From Verrucomicrobiaceae bacterium (GTDB lineage Bacteria; Verrucomicrobiota; Verrucomicrobiia; Verrucomicrobiales; Akkermansiaceae), in assembly GCA_027484055.1 (NCBI GenBank), contig JAIXQH010000023.1, positions 1-33,115 of the forward strand: a stretch of 33,115 bases of DNA. Reading direction: 5' to 3'. The notes beneath the pieces are model-generated. The model worked only from the letters and a program-made list of their open reading frames with translations. It did not search any database and had not been told where the DNA came from. Position numbers and translations under genes: made by a program. Positions 23,352 through 32,890 of the stretch are shown here, in pieces. Position 1 is the stretch's first letter, and the number at the start of each line of letters is the position of its first letter.

Positions 23352-25334
23352 ATGGATGATTCTTCACTGCATTTCGCCCAGCCGCTCTGGATGGCTCTAG
23401 GCTTATTCGTGTGTGTTGGCATCATTGCGCTGTTTTTTCGCTTTGATCGGCGGCGAAATGCGGACCTCGCCAAGCTCGTGCATCCGCGGTTCCGCGCACG
23501 TCTGACGGAGGGATTTTCACCGCGACTTAGGCTGCTTAAACGGGCGATGTGGGTCGGTGGGGTTTTCCTGTTATTCGCCGCCGTTGCGCGTCCCCAGATG
23601 GGTTATGAATGGCATGAAGTGAAACGCAAAGGGATCGACATCCTCTTCGCCGTGGACACCTCGCGCAGCATGCTAGCAGAAGATCTCACACCGAATCGGC
23701 TCGAGCGCGCACGTCTCGGAATCATGGATTTTGTCGCCAAGTTAGAGGGCGATCGTGTGGGCTTGATTCCGTTTGCAGGTTCGGCATTCGCCCTGTGTCC
23801 GCTCACCCTCGACTACGAGGCATTTCGCGAGTCCCTAAAAGCGCTCGATACCGATCTGATTCCGCGCCAAGGCACCGACCTCGCCAGTGCGATCAAAGAA
23901 GCCGAGCGCCTGTTTGATGAAAATGGTAACAATCATCGAGTGCTCGTTTTACTCACCGACGGCGAAGACCTTCAGGGCGATGTCATCGATACTGCCGAGG
24001 CTGCTGCCAAGAAAGGCATGGCCATTTATACCATCGGCGTGGGAAGTCCAGAGGGCGCATCCATTCCGATTCCATTGAGAAATGGTCGCACTGATTTCGT
24101 CCGCGACGATCAAGGGAACGTGGTGAAAACAACGCTCGATGAAGCCACCTTGAAAAAAATCGCCTCGGTGACCAACGCTCTCTATGTGCCGCTCGGGCGT
24201 GGTGCGGAGGGACTCAATACAATCTACCAAGAGAAGCTCCGTCTCGTCCCGAAGAGCGAGCTGAATCAGCGCATGGAACGCATCCCGCTGGAGCGCTTCG
24301 AGTGGCCTCTGGGCTTAGCGATCGCCTTGCTGCTGATCGAGTTTTTGATTCTTGATCGGGTGCGGGCCAAGAAGGTGCGAGCATTGCCATCCGCAGCCCG
24401 GCGGCAAAAAATCGCCGGTGCCATCATGGCAATCCTTCCAGTGATGTACGGCCCCACGGAAGGCCGAGCCGCAGAAGCCTCAACGGCCACTCAGGATCCC
24501 AGGCTGATCTATAACCAAGGCACCGAAGCCTATGCAAAAGGCGACTATGCCAAAGCCTCTGAAGCTTTGAAAAGTTCCTTGCGGACGCAGGATCTATCAC
24601 TCCAACAACGGTCCTACTATAACTTAGGAAACACGCTCTACCGCACGGGGCAGGGTAGCTTGGAGAAAGAGCCCGACGCCACCATCAAAACATGGGAGGC
24701 GTCTATCAAAGCCTATCAAGATGCCCTAGCTCTCAACCCGGCTGACGAAGACGCGATCTTTAATAAAACCTTGGTCGAGAAAAAACTTGAGGAGCTAAAG
24801 AAACAACAGAAACAAGACGACAAGAAGGACGATCAAAAGGATCAGAAGGATCAAAAGGATCAAAAGGATCAAAAGGATCAAAAGGATCAAAAGGATCAGA
24901 AGGATCAGAAGGATCAGAAGGATCAGAAGGATCAGAAGGATCAGAAGGATCAGAAGGATCAGAAGGATCAAAAAGATTCACAGGAACCTAAAGACGGCAA
25001 GGATCCAAAAGACGGGAAAGATCAGAAGGATGGGAAAGACCCTAAAGATCCGCGAGAACCCAAAGATGCGAAGGACGCCAAAGATCAAAAAGAGGAAAAA
25101 GACGCTAAAGAGAAGGAAGCTGCCGAAGGCAAAGACGGTGAAAAGTCTCCCGATGCTCCTGAAAAGGAAGCAATGAGCAATGAGCGCAGCGCCAAACAAG
25201 AAATGACTCCAGAAGAAGCCAAGCAGCTTCTTGAATCCTTACGCCAAGATGAGAGCACCGTGATTCCCATCCCGCAGCCGCCACGCACCCGCTACCTCAC
25301 ACCAGATAACTCGACCAAAGGTAAAACATGGTAA
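23352..25334 (+). CDS. batB: BatB-BatC fusion: VWA domain, TPR and DQK repeat tail
   Basis: 660 residues. The BatB part has two helices (about 11-29 and 63-79), VARPQMGYEWHEVKRKGIDI, and a VWA domain with MIDAS DTSRS at 102-106 and LLTDGEDLQGD near 200. A third helix lies at about 318-333. After a second hydrophobic stretch and AEASTATQDP, a BatC-type TPR region follows (IYNQGTEAYAKGDYAKASEA, YYNLGNTLYRTGQ). The tail is dominated by 16 consecutive DQK units and further KDGKD/PKD repeats. It ends in EEAKQLLESLRQDE, as BatC proteins do. BatB and BatC are separate genes in the Bat operons I know, so the fusion is worth noting. It overlaps batD by seven bases. Confidence 0.85.
   Translation: MDDSSLHFAQPLWMALGLFVCVGIIALFFRFDRRRNADLAKLVHPRFRARLTEGFSPRLRLLKRAMWVGGVFLLFAAVARPQMGYEWHEVKRKGIDILFAVDTSRSMLAEDLTPNRLERARLGIMDFVAKLEGDRVGLIPFAGSAFALCPLTLDYEAFRESLKALDTDLIPRQGTDLASAIKEAERLFDENGNNHRVLVLLTDGEDLQGDVIDTAEAAAKKGMAIYTIGVGSPEGASIPIPLRNGRTDFVRDDQGNVVKTTLDEATLKKIASVTNALYVPLGRGAEGLNTIYQEKLRLVPKSELNQRMERIPLERFEWPLGLAIALLLIEFLILDRVRAKKVRALPSAARRQKIAGAIMAILPVMYGPTEGRAAEASTATQDPRLIYNQGTEAYAKGDYAKASEALKSSLRTQDLSLQQRSYYNLGNTLYRTGQGSLEKEPDATIKTWEASIKAYQDALALNPADEDAIFNKTLVEKKLEELKKQQKQDDKKDDQKDQKDQKDQKDQKDQKDQKDQKDQKDQKDQKDQKDQKDQKDQKDQKDSQEPKDGKDPKDGKDQKDGKDPKDPREPKDAKDAKDQKEEKDAKEKEAAEGKDGEKSPDAPEKEAMSNERSAKQEMTPEEAKQLLESLRQDESTVIPIPQPPRTRYLTPDNSTKGKTW
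24831..24974 (+). repeat. 16 tandem 9-base units coding for Asp-Gln-Lys
   Basis: Sixteen units of GATCAAAAG or GATCAGAAG (the last ends in A) run without a break. Blocks of the same variant lie together: five GATCAAAAG in a row, then eight GATCAGAAG, which indicates recent unit duplication by slippage. The frame is kept because the unit is three codons long. The array lies in the linker of the BatB-BatC fusion and makes a highly charged, flexible tail of variable length. Confidence 0.95.
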
Positions 25335-27187
25335 AACCTAGTGATAGACTTTTCCGAATCGGGCGGCTCATGAGGCTCCTGATCACCCTTGTGGGCATGG
25401 CCAACTTTGCTCACGCCGCCGCAGTCGAGGCGACCTTGGATCGTGAATCCGCGCCGGCTGGTAGCGGTGGGATCCTGTCCATTCGCATCACAGGCGGGAG
25501 TGCGGGTGAGCCTGTGATCCCAGAAGTGCCTAACTTCATCATTCAGCCCCGTGGCCAAAGCCGCCAAATACAGATGATGAATGGGCAGACTTCTGTTTCG
25601 CTGACCTATAATTACGTGGTCGGTTCAAATTCTCCAGGGGTCTATCAAATCCCTAGCATTGAGGTGCTGATCGATGGGAAAAAAAACCATACAGAACCCC
25701 TCACTTTCACCGTGTTGGATTCCGGCTTCACGCCTCCTGCTGCCCCGTCGCCACCGGCGGGCACTACGCCGCCTAGCGCGCCGCCGCCACCCGAGTCAGA
25801 AGAGACTCGCTTCGGGTTTCTCACCGTCGAGCTCGCGGCCAGCGAGCGGAAGCACGTGTATGTCGGAGAAATCGCCCCGGTCCGCATACGGGCTTGGTTG
25901 CCGGCGGATTCGCAAGCCCAACTCCGCAGTGGAATCCAGCCGGAAAGCAAGGCCTTCACCCTCCACCACGTCAGCGAACAACCCGAGCAAACCCAAGAAA
26001 TCAAAGACGGGAAACGCTACACCGTTCTGACCTGGTTCGGCGGAATGTCTGCCACCAAGGCAGGAAATTTCCCCGCTTCACTCTCGGTCGATGCGACCGT
26101 AGCGGTGCGGGATACCACCGCGCCGAAACCTCCTAAGCGCCAGCGGAGTGGGCCGTTTGCAGATCCGTTTTTCGATAACGTTTTCGAGGACATGAGTGTG
26201 CCGATGGTGCAGAAGGATGTGACGATGAAGTCGGTGGATCAAGAAATCGAGGTGCGCCCACTTCCCACGGAGGGACGTCCTGCGGGATTCACCGGCGCGG
26301 TCGGGCAGTTCAAGTTTGACCGAGTTGAAATACCCACCACCTGGCGCACGGGTGAGCCACAACAGATCAGCGCCCGCCTGAGTGGTTCCGGAAATTTCGC
26401 GTTGATGAAAGCCCCAGAGCTAACACCCGTAGAGTCATGGAAGACTTATCCTGGAAAAGATGAGTTCACCCCCGGCGACCAAGCGTCATTTTCGGGTAGT
26501 AAGAATTTCCAATTCAGCGCGGTCCCACGGAAGGGCGGGGCGCAAGAAGCGGCGCTCAAATTCAGTTATTTCGACCCCGCTGCGGAATCTTATAAGACGC
26601 TGACGAGTGATTCGAAAGCACTGCAAGTCAGCGGCCAAGACCTCGTGGAGGCAGTCGCGCCGGTGGAGGAGCCGCCGGTGAAAGCCCCGGAGAAAAAGCC
26701 ACCCAGCCTCGTCGCGCAGCGTGAAACGCTGAGTGCGACGGCGAGTCTAGTGCCGCTTGTGGCCCAGCCGAGTTTCGCCATCTGGCTGGGGGCTGCTGGT
26801 TTACTTGGGCTGCTCGGACGACTCCTTTCATTTTTCCGCGCTCGTCGTGAGAATCCCCAACGGCTGGCGCTAGCGGCCTTAGAAACAGCCACTCGCGAGG
26901 CGCTCGCCACAGCTGAGCGCTGCGCGGCAGCTCGTGATGCGGCCGGCTACTTCGCGGCTGCGCGGCTTGCTCTTCAGCATCGACTCGGCTCGCGCTGGGG
27001 GCAGTCAGCGCAGGCCATCACGCTGGCGGAAATCAGCTCGCGCTTGCCAGCCGACTCACCTGTGACTCGCTTTTTCTTGGAGGCGGACCGCTATGAATAC
27101 AGCCGTGCAAGCCATGGCGAGATCCTCCCAGAATGGCGTGCTCTGCTAGAGGCCGCGCTCGCATCACTCACTTCACCTGTCCGCTGA
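25328..27187 (+). CDS. batD: BatD-like membrane protein
   Basis: 619 residues. A signal peptide at about residues 15-31 (LLITLVGMANFAHA) precedes two to three immunoglobulin-like beta domains rich in short conserved patterns (VEATLDRESAPAGSGGIL, LTYNYVVGSNSPGVYQIPSI, RKHVYVGEIAPVRIRAWLP). A Pro-rich linker lies at about 135-155. One C-terminal helix (about 478-497, IWLGAAGLLGLLGRLLSFF) is followed by a cytoplasmic helical domain ending at 619. This matches BatD, the large periplasmic partner of BatA/B. The gene overlaps batB-C by seven bases and is followed after one base by the batE-like gene. Confidence 0.88.
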   Translation: MVKPSDRLFRIGRLMRLLITLVGMANFAHAAAVEATLDRESAPAGSGGILSIRITGGSAGEPVIPEVPNFIIQPRGQSRQIQMMNGQTSVSLTYNYVVGSNSPGVYQIPSIEVLIDGKKNHTEPLTFTVLDSGFTPPAAPSPPAGTTPPSAPPPPESEETRFGFLTVELAASERKHVYVGEIAPVRIRAWLPADSQAQLRSGIQPESKAFTLHHVSEQPEQTQEIKDGKRYTVLTWFGGMSATKAGNFPASLSVDATVAVRDTTAPKPPKRQRSGPFADPFFDNVFEDMSVPMVQKDVTMKSVDQEIEVRPLPTEGRPAGFTGAVGQFKFDRVEIPTTWRTGEPQQISARLSGSGNFALMKAPELTPVESWKTYPGKDEFTPGDQASFSGSKNFQFSAVPRKGGAQEAALKFSYFDPAAESYKTLTSDSKALQVSGQDLVEAVAPVEEPPVKAPEKKPPSLVAQRETLSATASLVPLVAQPSFAIWLGAAGLLGLLGRLLSFFRARRENPQRLALAALETATREALATAERCAAARDAAGYFAAARLALQHRLGSRWGQSAQAITLAEISSRLPADSPVTRFFLEADRYEYSRASHGEILPEWRALLEAALASLTSPVR

Positions 27188-27188
27188 T

Positions 27189-27932
27189 ATGCCCCGGTAT
27201 TTTTTCACTCGTTTCTGTTGTTTGATCCTCGGAGTGGGTTCCGTCGTGGCGGCTTCATTTGAGAAGGCGAACGAGCAATTCAGAGCCGCAGATTTCACCG
27301 GCGCAGCGAGCACTTATGAAAAAGTCCTCACCGAAACGGGTCCCAATGCCGCGACCTACTACAACCTTGGTAATGCTTACCAAAGCCTCAAACAATATGG
27401 CCCGGCGATCCTCGCCTACGAGCGTGCCCGCTTGCTCAAGCCACGCGACCCTGATCTGCGGGCGAATCTGGCTTTGGCACGGAAGGATTCTGGTATTTAC
27501 GAAGACTCAGGCCGTCCTGCGTGGGTGGAGAACGTGCTCACCTATCTGAGCCGTCGCGAGTGTTCTTGGCTGCTGGTGGGGGCAGCCTGCACGCTCGGCC
27601 TGCTGATCTTTTTAAACGGCCTGGTTCGCTTACCCAAGACGTGGCTGCTTTCCGTTTCGCTGCTCTCCAGCCTTTTCATTCTCGGCACGGCCAGTCTGCT
27701 ATGGGTGCGGCGAGGTGAGTCTCAGTTAGGCGTCATCGTCGCCCCCGAGGCACACATTCGTCTCTCGCCCTTTGAAAAAGCCGAATCGGTCGCCAGTCCG
27801 AGTCCAGGCCGCATGGTGAGGCTTGGTGAGAGAAATAGAGATTTTTACTACGTCGAAGTCCCCGGTGCGAACCTCAATGGCTGGGTGGCCAGTCGAGACG
27901 TGGCCCCGCTCATTCCCACGGAGGCTCGTTGA
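27189..27932 (+). CDS. batE: BatE-like protein: TPR, two helices, SH3-type tail
   Basis: 247 residues. A signal peptide or helix (about 5-20) is followed by TPR repeats (FEKANEQFRAADFTGAASTY, YYNLGNAYQSLKQYGPAILA) to about residue 100. Two hydrophobic helices follow at about 123-141 and 148-166, then a C-terminal segment LGVIVAPEAHIRLSPFEKAE ... LNGWVASRDVAPL that looks like a bacterial SH3 domain. This is the standard layout of BatE. It sits one base after batD, closing the Bat gene set. Confidence 0.85.
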   Translation: MPRYFFTRFCCLILGVGSVVAASFEKANEQFRAADFTGAASTYEKVLTETGPNAATYYNLGNAYQSLKQYGPAILAYERARLLKPRDPDLRANLALARKDSGIYEDSGRPAWVENVLTYLSRRECSWLLVGAACTLGLLIFLNGLVRLPKTWLLSVSLLSSLFILGTASLLWVRRGESQLGVIVAPEAHIRLSPFEKAESVASPSPGRMVRLGERNRDFYYVEVPGANLNGWVASRDVAPLIPTEAR

Positions 27933-27966
27933 GCGGTCCGGCATGTCGTCTGCTCAACCTCTAAGA

Positions 27967-28395
27967 ATGAAACTGATCCACCGCATGCTCGCCGAGTCTT
28001 CTGCGCTTCCTGAACGGCAGCAGGTGGTGCTCGCAGCTGAAAGGCGTCAATTTCTCAAGCGTCGCTGGCGGGGCGTCGCCACAGATGGCACGGAGTTTGG
28101 CTTCGATCTTGAGGCTCGCCTCACCGATGGCTGTCTCATTTTTCACCAAGCGGGAACGGACTACATTGTCCGGCAGCTCCCAGAGTCCGTGTATGAAGTG
28201 CCATTCATGGATGCCGCCCACGCGGCACTCGTCGCGTGGAAAGTCGGGAATTTACACCTTCCCGCGCAGATTCTCCCGCAGTCCATCCTTGTGCTGCATG
28301 ACGAAGCCATGACTCAGCTTCTCGCCCGTGAAGGCTGGGCCTTCCGCGAGCCAGAATTCATTTTTACCCCCATGAAGGCGGTGGCACATTCGTGA
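27967..28395 (+). CDS. UreE-like metallochaperone (orphan)
   Basis: 142 residues from ATG 27967 ([20 protein letters not shown]); an in-frame ATG at 27943 would add eight residues. The pattern [40 protein letters not shown] and GNLHLPAQI resembles UreE, the nickel-delivering accessory protein of urease: an N-terminal beta domain, then a C-terminal metal-binding ferredoxin-like part. The His-rich tail of classic UreE is missing. No urease gene is in the window. It lies 34 bases after batE and may be co-transcribed with it, which leaves its nickel role uncertain. Confidence 0.65.
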   Translation: MKLIHRMLAESSALPERQQVVLAAERRQFLKRRWRGVATDGTEFGFDLEARLTDGCLIFHQAGTDYIVRQLPESVYEVPFMDAAHAALVAWKVGNLHLPAQILPQSILVLHDEAMTQLLAREGWAFREPEFIFTPMKAVAHS

Positions 28396-28445
28396 AACTT
28401 ACGTGTTGCTCATCCCCAAGCCTTCGCCGCATGCTGATTTCATTC

Positions 28446-29792
28446 ATGAAACCCCTTCTTCTACTCGTGGCGCTCATCGGCAGCTTCGCGCACGCAGCGG
28501 AAAAGCCCATGAATATCCTCGTGCTTTATGTTGACGATTGGCGCTACAATACACTCGGTTGCGCAGGAAATCCCATCGTGAAAACGCCCAATCTCGACCA
28601 ACTCGCGACGGAGGGCACCCGCTTCACCCACGGCTGCGTCACCACCGCCATTTGTGGGGTGAGTCGCGCCTCGCTCTTCACGGGGCAGTGGATGTCGCGC
28701 CACGGGAACACCAGTTTCCAGGCCTTCAAGACACCTTGGTCACAGACCTACCCGGGCATCCTCCGTTCAAATGGCTACTATGTTGGACACATCGGGAAAT
28801 GGCATAATGGGCAATTCCCCAAGGAGTTCTTTGATTTCGGGCGCGCCTATTCCGGCACCCATTGGATCTTCCAACCCGACGGTAGCAAAATCCACGTCAC
28901 CCAGAAAAATGAAAATGACGCCCTCGAATTCTTACGCACCAAACCCGCCGACAAACCATTCTGTCTGACGCTCGCCTTCTTCGCGACTCACGCGGAGGAC
29001 GAAAACCCACTGCAGTATTTACCCCAACCGCAGAGCATGAAGCTCTATAAGGACGACGTCATTCCCCTGCCCAAGACCGCGACCGAAGAAGCTTATCACA
29101 AACTGCCGCCTTTCATCGCGAACGAGAAAAACGAAAGCCGCGTCCGCTGGCATTGGCGCTTCAACACCCCGGAGAAATACCAGTCGATGATGAAAAACTA
29201 CTACCGCCTCGCCTCCGAGGTGGACACCACTTGTGGCCGCGTCCTCGCCGAGTTGAAAAAACAAGGACTCCTCGAAAATACCCTCGTCATTTTCACCGGC
29301 GACAACGGCTATTTCCACGGCGAGCACCAATTGGCCGACAAATGGTATCCCCACGAAGAAAGCATCCGTGTGCCGCTCATCATCCGCGACCCACGCCTGA
29401 ACCCGGCCAAAAAGGGACAAACGAATGACGACTACGCGCTCAATGTGGATCTTGCGCCGACCATCCTCCAGGCTGCTGGTATGAAAGCGCCCGCTAAGAT
29501 GCAGGGCGAAGATCTCTCACCGCTCTACCTCGCCGCTACCAAGCCGGCATGGCGGACGGAGTATTTCTATGAGCACGCGGTCATCGGGACAGTGAGTAAA
29601 ATACCTGCATCTGAGGCACTCGTGAGAAAGGATTTCAAATACATGCTCTGGCCGGACTTTAACCAAGAGCAACTATTCGATCTGAAGAACGATCCTTTTG
29701 AGGAAAATGACATCATCGCCGCCCCCGCGCAGAAGACTCGCCTCGTCGAGATGCGTGCCAGTTTCGCCAAACTAAAATCTGCCGCCAAGTGA
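28446..29792 (+). CDS. Secreted sulfatase (type I formylglycine family)
   Basis: 448 residues from ATG 28446, which places a signal peptide ([20 protein letters not shown]) at the start; earlier in-frame starts at 28392 and 28431 are possible. The metal-binding [10 protein letters not shown] (Asp 30, 31) is followed by [14 protein letters not shown] at 69-82, where Cys 70 should become formylglycine. [11 protein letters not shown] near 297 binds the second metal site. The usual core is CxPxR or CxAxR; here it is C-G-V-S-R with Val in the third place. The substrate is a sulfated polysaccharide or ester, not predictable. The following GTG start overlaps its stop. Confidence 0.88.
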   Translation: MKPLLLLVALIGSFAHAAEKPMNILVLYVDDWRYNTLGCAGNPIVKTPNLDQLATEGTRFTHGCVTTAICGVSRASLFTGQWMSRHGNTSFQAFKTPWSQTYPGILRSNGYYVGHIGKWHNGQFPKEFFDFGRAYSGTHWIFQPDGSKIHVTQKNENDALEFLRTKPADKPFCLTLAFFATHAEDENPLQYLPQPQSMKLYKDDVIPLPKTATEEAYHKLPPFIANEKNESRVRWHWRFNTPEKYQSMMKNYYRLASEVDTTCGRVLAELKKQGLLENTLVIFTGDNGYFHGEHQLADKWYPHEESIRVPLIIRDPRLNPAKKGQTNDDYALNVDLAPTILQAAGMKAPAKMQGEDLSPLYLAATKPAWRTEYFYEHAVIGTVSKIPASEALVRKDFKYMLWPDFNQEQLFDLKNDPFEENDIIAAPAQKTRLVEMRASFAKLKSAAK

Positions 29793-30700
29793 AGCCGACA
29801 CTCCTCGTTCTCGCCGCTGGGATGGGCAGCCGCTACGGCGGGCTCAAGCAAATCGACCCGATGGGTCCCGCCGGCGAGACCGTGCTGGACTACTCCGTTT
29901 ATGACGCCATCCGCGCCGGATTCGGGCGCGTCGTCTTCGTGATCCGCGAAGATTTCGCCGCAGCGTTCCAGCAAGGGATCGGCTCGCGCTTTGCAGATCG
30001 GATCGAGGTGGATTACGCCTATCAGCAACTATCCGATCTACCGACTGGCTTCACCGTGCCGCCCACGCGGGTCAAGCCATGGGGCACCGGTCACGCCATC
30101 CGCGCCGCTCGGCATCTCATTTCCGGCCCCTTCGCCGTCATCAATGCGGACGATCTCTATGGGAGAGACTCCTACGTCCAAGCCGCCCAGTTTCTCAGCA
30201 AGTCTGCCGCAGAAACGGAAATAGCCCACTACGCGATGGTCGGCTATCCACTGCTCAACACCCTCTCCGCCCATGGCGATGTGAACCGCGGTATTTGCAC
30301 CCTGAATGCGGACGGGTTGCTCACCGGCGTCGAAGAATACGTGAAAATCCAGCGCGCGGCGGACGGCCAGATCTGGGGTGATTCACTCAATGGTACCCGT
30401 GCAACCCTCGCGGCGGACACCCTTGTTTCGATGAATTTCTGGGCCTTCAGCGCGGGTTTTTTCGAGCGGCTTGAGGTGGACTTTATCAAATTCCTCGAAC
30501 AATCGGGCCATTTGGAAAAATCCGAATACTACATCCCCTCCGTCGTTGACACCCTGATTCACGCAGGCCACGCGGACTGCCAAGTCCTCGCGACGGATAG
30601 CCGCTGGTTCGGCGTGACTTATCCCGACGACAAGGCGCACGTCGTCACCGCGCTCCACTTCATGATCGAAGCCGGCGAGTATCCGGCCGCTGGCATCTAA
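29789..30700 (+). CDS. Sugar-1-phosphate nucleotidyltransferase
   Basis: 303 residues from GTG 29789, overlapping the sulfatase stop. The nucleotide-binding [20 protein letters not shown] sits at 6-25, the metal-binding NADD at 119-122, and [15 protein letters not shown] at 96-110 as in GlmU/RmlA-type enzymes. It makes a nucleotide sugar from a sugar-1-phosphate and NTP. The next gene, overlapping by one base, is a NahK-like sugar kinase, so the two probably form a salvage pathway: kinase to sugar-1-phosphate, then activation to a nucleotide sugar. The exact sugar is unknown. Confidence 0.87.
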   Translation: MKPTLLVLAAGMGSRYGGLKQIDPMGPAGETVLDYSVYDAIRAGFGRVVFVIREDFAAAFQQGIGSRFADRIEVDYAYQQLSDLPTGFTVPPTRVKPWGTGHAIRAARHLISGPFAVINADDLYGRDSYVQAAQFLSKSAAETEIAHYAMVGYPLLNTLSAHGDVNRGICTLNADGLLTGVEEYVKIQRAADGQIWGDSLNGTRATLAADTLVSMNFWAFSAGFFERLEVDFIKFLEQSGHLEKSEYYIPSVVDTLIHAGHADCQVLATDSRWFGVTYPDDKAHVVTALHFMIEAGEYPAAGI

Positions 30701-31812
30701 TGCACGATCTCCGCGCCATTGCCGCCTTGTTTCAAATGCGAGCTGACTTCGTCGAGGCGCAGTCCTTCGGCTCCGGCCACATCAACGACACCTATTGCGC
30801 GGTTTACGATCAAGCGGGCAGCCGCATCCGCTACATTCACCAACGGATCAATCCCAACGTCTTCAATGACCCCATCCTCGTGATGGAAAACGTCGCCCGC
30901 GTCACCGAGCACGCGCTTGCACGCTTGCTCGCTGACGGCCATCCCGAAGCACACCGCCGCACGCTCACCTGCATCTTGGCGCAGGATGGTAAGCCGTACG
31001 CTATCGATGCCGAGGGCAGTCTCTGGCGGACTTACCCCTTCATCGAGGGCGCGAAGGGCTACGATGAAATCGAGTCAAACGAGCAGGCCTATCAAGCGGC
31101 CAAAGCCTTCGGCTCCTTCCAACTCCTCACGGCCGACCTTGCCGGTGGGCGACTGCATGAGACGATTCCACATTTCCACGACACCCCGCGCCGCCTCGCC
31201 GCCTTAGAAACCGCCATCATTCAGGACCCGCTTGGCCGAGCTGCCGCCGTCCAGCCAGAAATCGCCTTCGCCCGCGCCCGCGCCGCCGACTGCGCCCGGA
31301 TCACCGATCTCATCGCCAGCGGAAAAATCCCCGAACGCGTCACCCACAACGACACCAAGCTTAACAACGTTCTGCTCGACGAAGTCACCGCCGAGGGCAT
31401 CTGCGTCATCGATCTCGACACCACCATGCCCGGCTCTGCGCTCTATGACTTCGGCGATATGGTCCGCACCGCGACTCCCAGCACTCGCGAGGACGAGACC
31501 GACCCCAGCCAGCTCTCCCTCCGTCTCGACCGCTTCGAAGCACTCGTCCGCGGCTACCTGTCCACCGCGACCTTTCTAAATTCCGAGGAAATCCGCCAGC
31601 TCGCCTTCTGCGGGAAACTCCTCACACTGGAATGCGGCATCCGCTTCCTCACCGACTATTTGCTGGGCGATAGCTATTTCAAAATCAAGCGCCCGTCCCA
31701 CAACCTCGACCGCTGCCACAACCAGTTTGCCTTCGTCCGTGTGCTGGAAAATCAGATGCCCGCGATGGAGCAAATCGTCGCCCGCGTAGTGAGCGAGTCA
31801 GACCAATTTTAA
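30700..31812 (+). CDS. NahK-like sugar 1-kinase (phosphotransferase family)
   Basis: 370 residues from ATG 30700, which shares its A with the TAA of the upstream gene. It has the aminoglycoside-phosphotransferase fold: a glycine-rich FGSGHINDTYC at 23-33, catalytic THNDTKLNNVLLD at 215-227 and metal-binding VIDLDTTMPGSALYDFGDMV at 236-255. GSGHINDT and DTTMPGSALYDFGD are typical for N-acetylhexosamine 1-kinases. It would phosphorylate GlcNAc or GalNAc at C1 for the adjacent nucleotidyltransferase. Its last 15 bases overlap the 3' end of the opposite-strand kdsD gene. Confidence 0.82.
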   Translation: MHDLRAIAALFQMRADFVEAQSFGSGHINDTYCAVYDQAGSRIRYIHQRINPNVFNDPILVMENVARVTEHALARLLADGHPEAHRRTLTCILAQDGKPYAIDAEGSLWRTYPFIEGAKGYDEIESNEQAYQAAKAFGSFQLLTADLAGGRLHETIPHFHDTPRRLAALETAIIQDPLGRAAAVQPEIAFARARAADCARITDLIASGKIPERVTHNDTKLNNVLLDEVTAEGICVIDLDTTMPGSALYDFGDMVRTATPSTREDETDPSQLSLRLDRFEALVRGYLSTATFLNSEEIRQLAFCGKLLTLECGIRFLTDYLLGDSYFKIKRPSHNLDRCHNQFAFVRVLENQMPAMEQIVARVVSESDQF

Positions 31813-32769
31813 ACGCGCCAAGTCTTGGGTATCGACGAGCCCCACCGGTTTCCCACTGGCATCAAGCACGACGATGTCATCGATCCGGTTTTCCCCAATC
31901 GTCTTCAGTGCCTCCACCGCAAGCGCATCGGCCTGCACCGTGATGGGCCGGCGAGTCATCAGCAGCGCCACGTTTTTCTCGCCCAGCAGCGGGTCATTTC
32001 TGAAACACCGGGCGAAGTCTCCATGCGTGAAAATCCCTGCTAGGCCACCATCTTCCCGCAAGATCAAGCAGGCACCGGCACGGGCATGGTTCATCGCATC
32101 CAGCGCGGCGAAGACATTCGCCTGTTCGTCCACGGTGGGGAGCAGCGCTTCGGCGCGCATCATGTCGGACACGCGAGTCAGCAAGGCCCGCCCGAGCGAG
32201 CCGCCCGGGTGGTAGCGCGCGAAATCCTCCTCCGTGAAGCCCCGCGCCTCAAGCAGTAGCATCGCCAAGACGTCACCCATCACCAACATCGCCGTGGATG
32301 ACGAGGTCGGCGCCAGATTCAGCGGGCAGGCTTCGCGCTCGACCGAGGTGTCCAGCGTGAGCGTGCTGGAGCGGGCCAACGACGAGTCAGGATTTCCCGT
32401 CAGGGCGATGAGTGTCACGTCGAAGCGCTTAATAAATGGCAGCAAGCCCATCAGCTCGCGCGTCTCTCCCGAGTAGGAAAAAGCCAGCACCGCATCGCCA
32501 TCCGAGAGCAGGCCAAGGTCGCCATGCAGTGCATTTTGCGAATCCAGCACCACCGCCGTCGCGCCCGTGGAGTTGAAGGTGGCGGCGATTTTGTGGCAAA
32601 TATTTCCCGATTTCCCCACGCCGATGACCACGATCTTTCCACGATTTTCCACCGTTTTCTTGAGCACCGTCACCGCCTCCGCCAAGCGTCCGTCTAGCCG
32701 CGCCGCCATCCGTCGAAGGGCGTCGAGTTCGATTTCGATCACAGAGCGGGCGCGAGCCAAGTAGTCCAT
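31798..32769 (-). CDS. kdsD: D-arabinose 5-phosphate isomerase (KdsD/KpsF/GutQ family)
   Basis: 323 residues from ATG at 32769. The N-terminal SIS domain has VVIGVGKSGNICHKIAATFN at 47-66, SYSGETRELMGLLPFIK near 98-114, and a SSSTAMLVMGDVLAMLLLEA segment with HPGGSLG downstream. Two CBS domains occupy about 205-323. It converts ribulose 5-phosphate to arabinose 5-phosphate, the first committed step to Kdo of lipopolysaccharide or of a capsule. Full length agrees with the family. It is convergent to and overlaps the NahK-like gene. Its upstream side faces the RAYT gene across a 121-base gap. Confidence 0.93.
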   Translation of the reverse strand: MDYLARARSVIEIELDALRRMAARLDGRLAEAVTVLKKTVENRGKIVVIGVGKSGNICHKIAATFNSTGATAVVLDSQNALHGDLGLLSDGDAVLAFSYSGETRELMGLLPFIKRFDVTLIALTGNPDSSLARSSTLTLDTSVEREACPLNLAPTSSSTAMLVMGDVLAMLLLEARGFTEEDFARYHPGGSLGRALLTRVSDMMRAEALLPTVDEQANVFAALDAMNHARAGACLILREDGGLAGIFTHGDFARCFRNDPLLGEKNVALLMTRRPITVQADALAVEALKTIGENRIDDIVVLDASGKPVGLVDTQDLARLKLV

Positions 32770-32826
32770 GGCTCATCAGAAACCCAGAACCCAGGACTTG
32801 GCAAGCACCGGGGCGGTGGGCCTATC

Positions 32827-32845
32827 AAAAAGCCACGCTTTTTAT
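32827..32845 (+). repeat. REP-like palindrome next to a RAYT gene
   Basis: AAAAAGC (32827-32833), loop CAC, GCTTTTT (32837-32843), then AT. It is a perfect 7-base hairpin 46 bases before the transposase start. The same arms occur at 8078-8096 with a different loop. Confidence 0.75.
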
Positions 32846-32890
32846 AAGAAAAGTCTTGCGATCTCCGGCTTTTCAGGAAATATCCACTCC

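Noticed and set aside
24831..24974. Short direct repeats as a possible CRISPR array
   Set aside because: The units are 9 bases with no spacers and keep the reading frame of the BatB-BatC protein.
24760..24981. Minus-strand frame rich in DPSDPS repeats
   Set aside because: It is the mirror of the DQK codon repeats of the BatB-BatC gene and has no independent support.
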